Source of the DNA: Baffinella frigidus
Taxonomy: Eukaryota; Cryptophyceae; Cryptomonadales; Baffinellaceae
Direction: 5' to 3'
NCBI GenBank assembly: GCA_026770585.1
Contig: MU646499.1
Location: 446,909-461,467, forward strand
DNA: 14,559 nt
This document shows positions 1 through 10,269 of this stretch, one piece after another. The position numbers and the translations under genes were made by a program. Position 1 is the first letter of the stretch. Every line of letters starts with the position of its first letter. The notes beneath the pieces are model-generated. The model made no database searches and was not told where the DNA came from. It was given only the letters and a program-made list of their open reading frames with translations.

Positions 1-136
1 CCCAAAACCCACCCACTAAACCCAACCCACTAAACCCCAAATTCCAAACCACAAACCCCAAACCCCAAACCCCAAACCCCGAACCCCAAACCCCAAACCC
101 CAAACCCCAAACCCCAATCCCGAAACCCGAACGCAG
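1..136. repeat. Telomere-like heptamer tract, intronic
   Basis: Degenerate CCCTAAA/CCCCAAA/CCCACTAA units on the plus strand, turning directly into the acceptor of exon 1. Minus-strand frames reading G-F-x-V-W-G-L are translations of this repeat and not genes. Being followed by coding exons, it is an intron and not a chromosome end. Confidence 0.8.
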
Positions 137-187
137 GTCGTATGCCGCCTCCCCCCCGCAACCTCCCCCGGCATTGCGCCGCTCGAG
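137..187 (+). CDS. Exon 1 (window numbering): IPT-1, C-terminal half
   Basis: Encodes VVCRLPPATSPGIAPLE, the C-x-x-P-P...G strand-turn that closes an IPT domain. The acceptor is acgcag|GTC and the donor CTCGAG|gtaccc; phase 0 on both sides. It has to be preceded by an exon outside the window that carries the start of this domain. It lies between two telomere-like tracts. Confidence 0.7.
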
Positions 188-3100
188 GTACCCAACCCCT
201 AAACCCTAAACCCCAAACTCTGAACCCCAAACGCTAAACCCTGAACTCGAAACCGCAGGTCTCGTACCCGGGGGTTGGGTCGAGCCGCAGCGGACATGTG
301 CTGGAAACGCTGCTCAGGTGCCGCCCCCGCCCTCCATACCGCCGTCCAACGATATGTATGTCTTTTTTCGGTGATGTTGTCTGTTTTGACGATGATCGAG
401 GTCTCGTGCCCGGGGGTTGGCGCGAGCCGCAGCGGGCATGTGCTGGAGACGATGCTCAGGTGCGCACGTTCCCCGCCCTTCAAACCCTAACCCCAGACGT
501 CTCAACGCGCCCCTCAACTCCAAACCACAGACGATAAAGCATACACCCTAAATCTTAAACACTCAACCCAAAACCCTATCGACTGATCGCGACCCTGCAC
601 CATCTTCTCCAGACCCGAGGGACTCCCATCCATCAACCAGCCCGCATGCCATCCGATTCTTGCATAAAACAGCGCCCCTGAACCCTAAACCCCACCCCCC
701 GGCAGGCCCGTGGTGCTCTCGATGACGCCCTCGAGCGGCACACACGCTATCGGATCCCGCATCGTCATTTCGACTTCAGGCTTCCCCGAAGGTGCGCCCT
801 GTCAGCAACATGGCCATTGCCTTAGTACTGGCGCATCCCGGGTTAGTACGGGTGCGTCCTGCGGGAACACACACGCTAGTACTGGCGCGTCCTTGGTTAG
901 TACGGGCGCGTCCTGGGTTAGTACGGGCGCATCCTTGGGACACACACACGTTAGTACTGGCGCATCCCGGGTTAGTACGGGTGCGTCCTGAGGGAACACA
1001 CACGTTTGTAGTGGCGCGTCCTGAAGGGACACTCGATAAATTCCTCGAGCGGTGCACACGCCAATGGGCCACGCATCGTCATTTCGACTCCAGGCTTTCC
1101 CGGAGGTGCGACCCCATCCTGCTCGCTTCACCCCAGCCCCTGAACCTTCATCCCTCATCCCCAACCCCTAACCCCTGAACCCTCATCCCTCATCCCCAGC
1201 TCCTAACACCCAACCCCCAATCCCCAAACCAGGCACGAACCCCTCCTGATCGCTTCACTACTTTGAATCCAACCCCCCCAACCCCGCCCCCAACCCCCAA
1301 CCCCCCAATTCCAAACCAGGCGCGACACCCTTCTGCGCATTCTCCGACGCCGCCCCTTCCCCCGCAACGCCAATCACAGCCTCCTCCTTCTCATGCCGCC
1401 TCCCCCCCCTCCCCCCCGGGAACGTCTCCCTATCCCTTTCCGCGGACTCGTCGGGCGGGACGGTCAACCCTAAACCCTACACCTTAAACCCTATACACGA
1501 AACCCGAAACCCTGAACCTCAAAACCCCAACCCCCAACCCCCAAACCCCTCAATTCCTCAACCCCAAAACCCAAAACCCAAACCTCAAAACCAAACAAAC
1601 TCAAACAAACCCAAACAAATTCAAACAAACCGAAACAATCCTGCAGGCGGTCCTGATCCCGCTGGAGATCACCCCGGAGATGTTTCTCTCCTCCGCGTCC
1701 CCTCGGATCGTCCCCGCGTCCTCCGGAGGAATTGGAGCCATTCAAATCACGATTTCCGGCGCGGGGTTTTCCGGGCCCGCCTCCGAAGCGCTCCGCTGCG
1801 CTTTCTCACCCCGCACAGGTTACGGAGCCTCAACCGAGAAGATCCGTGTGGGGACATCCTTCACGCGCGTGCGGTACATCGACGAAACGCGGCTCGCGTG
1901 CGCCCCGCCGGCCCCGCCGCGCGGCGACCCTACGGAGATGGCGCTCTCGCTCGTGGACGCGGCGCAGCGCCCCATCCCCGCCGCGGCGCGCCTCCGCATC
2001 ACGCTCCTCCCCCTCCCGTCCGCCACGGCCCTCACGCCCGCGGTCGCGTCCGCGCTCGGCGGGACGAGCGTGCGCTTCCCCCTCTCGTTCGCGGCTCCCT
2101 ACACCTCGGGGGTCGCGCTCGTCTGCCGCTTCGGGGACGCGGCGCAACCGTCAGTACCCGTCTCGTTCGTGGACGCGTCCGGGTCTTTCCTGTCATCAGC
2201 CTCCTCTTCTGGCGCCTGGGGCATGTGCCGCGCACCGATGCACGCCCCGGGGGTGGTCCGCGTACAGGTCAGCCCCTAACCCCTGCACCATACACACTGC
2301 ACCCTAAACTCCACACCCCGAACCCTTCAACCCTGACCCCCCTTTTCGCTGCATTTTGCCATACGCACTAAACCCTGAAACCCTGTTTGGGTGCAGGTTT
2401 TCGCGGAAGGATTGGAGGGTGTGGCGATGGAGGCGGAGTTGCTTTACATTCCAGCGCTGACGATGGGACTCTTGGAGCCTTCTGCTGGCTCGGCTGAAAC
2501 CGGCACGCTGGTCTCACCCCGCCTCCGTTTTGGGTTTTATTATTTAAAGTTTATTGTTTTGGGTTTCTATCAATGCACGTTGCTTCTAGTGTGCCGTCCC
2601 CGCAGGGCGCTGCCCGCCAGGACGAAAGGCGAGCGTTGTCTCAACTCAAAAACAAATACTGTTCCATTTGATGGTGTACGGCGCGGAATTCCACACGTCG
2701 GATGCGATCTGACGCGTGTTCCGTGTCCTGTCCGGCACTGCATTGCATACACACCTTTTCAGGGTCACGACCAGCTGACTCGTTTCGTTTGTCAGGTAAC
2801 GGTGTACGGCGCGGGGTTCTACAAGTCGGATGCGATCGCGTGCGCCTTCGGGGACGTGACTGTTGCGGCGATGTTCCTCTCGGAGAATGCCGTTCGCTGC
2901 AGGCACACCCCTCCCCCTCTCAAGTCTTTTTCTTTTTTCTTTTTTTGTACTCAGCCTTCTGGCGAGTGATCAAGTTACCTACCTACTAAGTCAAGCCTTG
3001 TCATCGTTTTGCCACCCCCTTGTTTTGCCTTGAGCCCTCCCATCCTCCTTCCGCTCTTCTGCCCCTCCCTCTACAACGATTCAACACACACAATCCTCTA

Positions 3101-6100
3101 AACCCACGAACCTGTCGCTGCAGGCCCCCCCGATCCGCATCCGCGAGGGTGTTCGTGCGGGTGAGCAACAACGGCGAAGACTTCGAAGAGCCGGGGCTTG
3201 TCTTCCTCTCCTCTCCTGCCCCCTCCGTCGTCTCTCTGCTCCCATCCGTCGGGGTCAACGCAGGTATTCTTTCCTCATTACTCTCAAGCCTGGCGATGAG
3301 TCATCCAATACCCTCGAGATGCGTGATGAAAAAGTCAGTGAGCCTGGAGTGTTGCTCTCCTCTCCGGCCCCCTCCGTTTCCGCGCTGCTCCCCTCTGTCG
3401 GGGTCATTGCAGGTCCGTCCAGGATTGTCAGCATCCACTCGAGGTGGATCAATCCCTCTACACAAAATCGCCTATTCGTACAATTCCTCCACGTAGAATC
3501 GCCAATATGCATCGTTGGTGGGAATTAAAGCCGTGTCTGCCGCTTTCCGGTAACCTGAGGTGGTGCTGGATGTTAGCAAGCCGTGCATGATCCCCGAAAC
3601 GCCTCCGTAGAAGCTTTGTTTGCTGCGTGGGCTCCATAACCTGAGTGCGAGGTGGTGTTCGATACAGGCGGGATGGCAGTGACGGCAGTCGGGGCGAGCT
3701 TCGTGGATTCGGCGTCGGGCCTTGCAACCTTCGGCGACCTCCAGGTACGCCTCCCTTCACATGACGTGTTTTGACTGGTTTCATTGTTTTTTAAAGGTTT
3801 CATTTTTTTGCCTGTCTTGACCGGTGTTTTGACGGAAGAGTTTCGTGGACTCGGCGTCGGGTCTTGTACCCTTCGGCGACCTCCCGGCGCGCGTTCCACC
3901 AAAAACACCCCCCCCCCCTCCAATATATTTTGACCGGTTGGTCGGTTTGATCGGTTTGACGTGTTTTGACCTGTTTCCTAACCAGCTGTTGGCCTTCATT
4001 TACACCGACACCGACACCGGCGGGCCCTGGTACACATCCGCCAGACCTCAACGCGCACTCTAACCACTGAAACGGCAACCCAGGTGCCGACAACGTTCCT
4101 GACGGCGTCGAGTGTGCGCTTCCACACGCCCGCACACGCTGCTGGAACCGCTTCTGTCGCTCTTCGCAACGACGGTGCACCCTACACCCCTGCCACGACA
4201 AGCGCTACGAAACGTAGTCTCGGATGTCTAGAATGTGCGTCTTCAAACGCCCGTTTGAAACCGCGACAGAAGCGGTTCTGTTGCGCGTCGTAACGATGGT
4301 GAGTTTAGAGTTTAGGGTCGGGGTGTAGGGTTTAGAGTTTAGGGTGTATGTTGTCTTTCTCTGCCCCGCCAGAAGCGCCACAACACGAAGGCTCTGACGT
4401 CTAAACCCTACACCCTACACCCTACCTACACCCTACACCCTACACCCTACACCTTACACTCCCTGAAAGGAGGCTCCGACTGACCTTGCGTCCGGCACTC
4501 GCAGGGAGCTCTGCAGCATCCGCCCCCCTCCCCTTCCTCTTCATCTCGCCGCCGTCTGTCTACGCCATCCTCCCGCGCGTCGTTTCTCGCGAGGGAGGGC
4601 AGATCACGATCGCGGGCGCTGGCTTCGAGGCGGGTCTGTCTGAAGTCTGGTGCAGGTAAAACCTAGACCCTCAACCCTCAGCCCTCAACCCTCAACACTC
4701 AACTCTCAACCCTGCATCCTAGACCCTACACCCTAAACCCTAAACCCTACACCCTAAACCCTACACCCCAAACCCCAAACTTCAAACCCAAAACCCTAAA
4801 CCCCAAAACCCAAACCCCAAACCCTAAACCTTAAACCTTAAACCTTAAACCAGGTTTGGTGGGAGCGTCATGGTTTCTGCAACTGTGCACTCGACAACGC
4901 AGGTCCAGCCAAATCCTTCATTGCAATTTTCTTGCTTTTCTCAAACCAAGACCCTACACCCTAAACCCTACACTCTTCACCTTGAAACCCACACCCTACA
5001 CCCTCACCCCCGAACCCTCAACCCTAAACTCTAAACCCTAAACCCTAACCCCCCACACCCTCCCACAGCTGGTCTGCACCGCCCCGCCCCTCGCCTCCGA
5101 TTCCGTAACGGTCGAGGTGAGCTTCAACGGCCTCGAATACACGTCCGACGGCGAGCGTCTTCAGTACACCGATCCCGCGGTCGTGTCCGCCGTGACCCCG
5201 TCAGCAGGGGGCGCCGGGGGGGTCGTGACCCTGAAAGGGCGCGGTTTCCCGGACGTAATGTCCGTGCGGTTCGGACGTGCCGCCGTGGTCGCGGCCGATC
5301 GCGTGTCATCATCCATGGTTACCCCAAACCCTACAACCTACACCCTACAGCCTAAACCCTAAACCATACACCATATACCGTAAACCGTAAACCCTAAACC
5401 GTAAACCCTAAACTATAAACCATAAACCTTAAACAGTAAACCCTACACCCTAAACTCCTCACCCTAAACCCTCAATTCTAAACCAGGCACTCTGTCGCAT
5501 CCCGGCGAACGCACCTCCCGGGAACATCTCCCTCTCGGTGCTTTACTCCGACGGCAGCGTGTCTCCGGGGGGTGTTCGCTTCCTGGTAGTCTCGGGCGTG
5601 AAACGTTGCGTTCTCGCGCCCTCCGCCGGGACCGTGCTCGGCGGGGCGGTCGTGACAGTGTCATCACCGGACGTGCAGTCTGGCGTGGCCATAACCTGTC
5701 TCTTCGGGCATGACTCGGTACCGGGGAAAATTGTCGGGAGGGGTTCGGCAGAGTGCGTAGTCCCTAGGGGGGCGCCGGGCGCGGTTGATCTGTCGGTTAT
5801 GTTGGATGGCGTGGACGCCGAGTGTGACACGAAACGTTTCGTGTTCGAGTCTGAGGCTGACATCTCGTCCGTCATCCCATCCACGTCGCCGTCATCAGGT
5901 CCAAACCCCTTCATCCTTCACCCTGAACCCTGCACCCTGCACCCTAAACCTCAAAACCCAAACCCTAAACCCCAACACAGGGGGCGTCACGTGCACACTT
6001 GTTGGCGCGTCGTTCCCGCCGGGCGGCGCTGTCAGGTCTTGCCAACCTTGAACCTTAACCCCTCAACCCTCAACCCTCAACCCTAAGCCCTAAGCTCTAA

Positions 6101-6637
6101 ACCCTAAACCCTGAACCCTAACCTCAAACCCTCAACCCTCAACCCTAAACCCTCAATCCTCAACCCTCAACCCTCAAGCCTCAACCCTCAACCCTCAACC
6201 CTAAGCCCTAAGCCCTACACTCTAAACCCTGAACCCCAACCCTCGCAACATACACCACCAGCGTTCTCAGAAGGGTTGGCGCCGCGTGCAAACCCGAAAC
6301 CCTAAACACTTAACCCCAGACTCTAAACCTTGAACCCTCAACCCCCAACCCTCTACTCTCAACCCTCAACCCTCACCCCTCCCCAGGTTCATCGACGCGT
6401 CAGGCTCTCACAAAGACGCGCGAGCGACAACCGTCTCCTCGTCCGTGCTGACATGCGTCACGCCCCCCCTCGCGTCCGGCTATTCGACCGTGTTCGTCAC
6501 GCTCCACGGCCATCAAGTCTCCGCGTCCGTCAATTACCTGATCACGTCCGGCGTGTCCGAAGTCACGTCCGTCGCCCCGACGCGCGTCCCTTCCCATTCC
6601 GCACAAGTTCTCACCATCACGGTAACCCTGAACCCTG

Positions 6638-6697
<60 letters not shown>

Positions 6698-9600
6698 GGG
6701 ATACGCTCCCGTCCAGCTGCCTAAAGCATAAACCCTGAAACCCAAAGCCTAACGCCTGAAGCCTAACGCCTCAAGCCTGAACCCAGAAGCCTGAAGCCTA
6801 ACGCCTACATCTTGAACCCTAAACCCTAAACCCTAAACCCTACACCCCAAAACCTAAACCCTAAACCCTAAACCCTACACCCCAGGGCCGCGCCTTCTCC
6901 ACACGCGAGTCGTACACATGCGCTTTCGCTGTCCACACTCTCGAAGACGCGTCGGTGCGCTCCTCCCTCGAGAGCGGCCGCACCGCCGCGTCCCTCGAGA
7001 GCGGCGCACGCATCGAGTGCCGCGTGCCGGTGGTCGCGCCCGGGCGCTACTCCGTAACCGTCCTCGCGTCCGGATCGGTCCTCGCGTCCCCCCCAGGTGC
7101 CTACACCCTACACCTTATACCCTATAGCCTGCACACGACACCTGAAACCCTAACCGTCCTCGTGTCCGGATCGGCCCTCACGTCCCCCGTAGGTCTTCCT
7201 CTTCTTTTATTCGCTTGAAAGGTCCTGTAAACACGTCCTAGCCTGGTGATAAATGATCAACTTGCTAACTGCTCACCGTCCCCTTCGAATCTGTAGGACC
7301 CAGGTGATCCATAAAGCCCAAAGTGATCCATAAAGCCTAACGCCTAACGCCTACAGCCTAAACCTTAAAGTCTATCTATCTCTCTCTCTCGCAGTCTCGC
7401 TCGCCTATTCCAGGGAGCAGGAAGCAATAAGGCGAATCAGGCGCATTGGGCCCCAAAACCCTTAACCCTCAACCAGCTTATCGCTTAACGCCTGAGGCCC
7501 AACGCCTGACGCCTAACGCCGAACCCTAAAGCATACCTCCTAACGCCTAACGGCTTAAAGCCTAAACCCTTAACCCTTAACCAGGCGCGCACCTCACCCT
7601 CGAAGTCGCGCCATCTTCGGGCATCTCCTCCATCTCCCCCCTCGCCGGGCCGCTCGGGGGCGGCACGAAAGTCACCGTGTCAACTTTGGGGGATCTCGCG
7701 TCGGACACCGTGTGGTGCTCCTTCGGGGGGATGCACGTGCGCGCGACTGTCTTATCGGGACGCGACTCCGTCTTGTGCGTGGCTCCCCAGGCGCCCCGCG
7801 CGGGTCTCGTTCCGCTAAACCTTGCATACGGCGAGTCCCCGGACCGCTCCGAGGACGCGAGCGAGGACGAGATGAACAGGGGAGCGTTCTATTTCCGGTA
7901 CCTGTCAGCGGTGTCGATCGCGGGCGTGTATCCGTGCCGCGGATCCGTCAGCGGCGGGGGCTTCGTGCGGGTAACCCCCACCCCCAACCCCCAACCCCTA
8001 AACCCTAACCCTGGACTCACAACTCTAAACCCTAAACCTAACCCCCTGAACCTTAAACTCCCTAAACCCTACACCTAACCTCCTAAACCCTAAACTCGTA
8101 ACCAGGTCACGGGCAGCTTCCCCCTGGACACGACTCTCTCCTGCTCGTTTGCAGGTCCTCAACACCACACCCTCAGCCCTACACCTGAAACTCCAAACCC
8201 TGTACCCTAACCCCAAACCCCAAACCCCAAACCCCAAACCCCAAAATACTCAACTCCCCCTAATCCCTAATCCCTAAACCCTAAACCCCAAACCCTGACC
8301 CCCAAACCTCAAACCCCTAAACCCCCACACCAGGACGCAAGGCCACGAGCTCTCGAACCGTGTCAAAGTCGGTGCTCCTCTGCCAGTCTCCTCCTGCAGA
8401 CGCGGGGAAGACACGCCTCGAAATCCGCTCTGGGGAGTCTGGGGAAGTGTTCGCGTCCGCGGGGTACTCACACCTTGAACCCTAAAGCCCAAACCCTAAA
8501 CCCTAAACACTAAACCCTCAACACTAAACCAAAACCCTAAATCCTAACACCGTACACCCTACACCGTAAACCCTAACACGTGAATCCCCAACCCGACACC
8601 CTAAACCCTAAACCTTCAAATCATGAACCCTCACCCAGAATCCCTAAACCATAAACCACAAACCCCAAACCCTGAACCCTAAACCCCAAACCAGGTACGT
8701 GTACGAGATGGACGTGACCGTCAGCGAGATCACCCCGCGGAGTGTGCCGATAGGACGCAGCGCCGTGACTGTCATCGGGCGCGGCTTCGTGGATCGGGGG
8801 GGGAGCAAATGCCGCGTTGGGTTTTCGCAGGAGTTCCCCGCACGGTTTGTCAACTTAACGACGCTCGTGTGTCAAGTTGACGTGCGCTTCGCGCGCAACT
8901 TCTCTCTCACGGTACGCGAATCGAACACCCGTTTGTTTGAGCAACTGCATACGGTTCATGTGTCTGAACTATTATTTTGCTGACCATCCTCCCTGTCCCT
9001 AAACCCTAAACTCAATCCCTCAACCCTCAACCCGAAACCAGGTCTCGAATGACGGCGGTGTGTTCTCCTCTTCGACTGCGCAGACTCTCTCGGTTTGCCC
9101 CCTATCCGTTTCCTCTTTTTCTTAACTTTTAATTATTGACGTTTATCACCTGTCATCCTGCATACATGGTGGCCAAGCTGGCTTCAATCCGTAACAGACG
9201 CACATTCCCCTCTCTCTGCAGGTCTCCACGGTGGATTTCGACAGGGTAGAGCACTCCGCCGCGCCCGAATCCGGCGGCACCCTGGTTTCCCCTTGAACCC
9301 TACCCCCTAAACCCTAAACCCTAATCCTTAAACCCTACCCCCTAAACCTTAACCCCCGAACCCCACACCCTGAACCCTAAACCCTGAACCCTGAACCCCG
9401 AACCAGGTCGAAGTCTTTCTCACACACGAAGATCTGCGAACGAAGATCGCACGTGACAAGGACGTGCTGTGCCTCTTCGGGCGAAGCGTCGCGGCGCTGG
9501 ATTGCTTTACAAAGAAAGAGCGGTGCACGTGCGTCGTCCCTACGATGGAGCGCCAGGTCACGCCCCCACCTTCCGTGCGTTGATCGTTAGTTCTTGTTGC

Positions 9601-10237
9601 GAATTTTCGGGGCCGATTCCACACGGTGGACTACGAACCTTTCATGAAAAGTCAACTTGCCTGAAGACAATTAACTTGACGGATTTTCTGATGCAAATTG
9701 GTCACGTATCACCCTGGAATCCTGGGTCAACGAAACTCTCGTAGCCCACCGTGTGGTTGACGATCGTTTTGCAGGCGCTTCCTGAAATCCCGCCCGATTG
9801 AACAAACAGGTTACGACATTCTCTCTCGCGGATCGCTCCGCCCGCCCCCTCACCCGCGCTGTTCCCTTCGCCATCCTGGGCGCCGTTGCCGTACACCCAA
9901 AGCCCGAGACCCGAAACCCGAAATTCGAGACCCGAAACCCGACACCCAAAACCCGACTCCTGAAATCCGAATCCCGACATCCGAAACCCAACCATACACC
10001 CGAAACCCGAAACCCGAAACCCAAAACCCCCAAACCCCAAACCCCAAACCCGAGATTCGAAACCCGAAACCCGAAATCCGCAACCTGCAACCCGAAACCC
10101 GAAACCCGAGACCCAAAAACCCAAAAGTCAAACCCCGAACCCCAAACCCCAAACCCCAAACCCCAAACCCCAAACCCCAAACCCGAATCCCGAACCCCGA
10201 CATCCGAAACCCAACCATACACCCTCATCCCTCAGCC

Positions 10238-10269
<32 letters not shown>

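Larger units (their letters stand above)
792..1319 (+). other. Intron 3: minisatellite, exon 3 copy and telomere-like tail
   Basis: Contains a 21-bp-type minisatellite (about 825-1030), a copy of exon 3 (1032-1105) running on into bases that resemble the start of exon 4, and degenerate CCCTCAT/CCCCAAC repeats (1135-1318) that end in the acceptor. Confidence 0.7.

Noticed and set aside
1-136. A chromosome end at the left edge
   Set aside because: The repeats are degenerate, are followed by coding exons, and the same repeats fill introns all along the window.
30-230. Minus-strand open frames reading G-F-x-V-W-G-L repeats (also 1491-1745, 9671-10228, 12040-12415)
   Set aside because: They are translations of 7-base telomere-like repeats, whose period keeps several frames open. 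They lie in introns of the plus-strand gene.
710-991. A Ser/Thr/Gly/Ala repeat protein from the minisatellite
   Set aside because: The frame leaves the IPT domain at a good donor and the repeat is open on both strands; it ends in a stop soon after.
825-1030. CRISPR-like array
   Set aside because: Units are about 21 bp, directly adjacent and without unique spacers, in a spliced eukaryotic gene.
1680-2279. Gene start at the ATG at 1680
   Set aside because: In-frame IPT sequence continues upstream to an acceptor at 1646 and joins exon 4 in phase.
7370-7394. TCTC tract with CGCAG as an acceptor for another exon
   Set aside because: The following frames show no IPT strand, no G follows the AG, and exon 17 joins exon 18 directly in phase.
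9776-9809. An exon starting at the acceptor at 9775
   Set aside because: The phase required by exon 24 gives a stop after about eight codons; the acceptor at 9809 keeps the frame and the domain.
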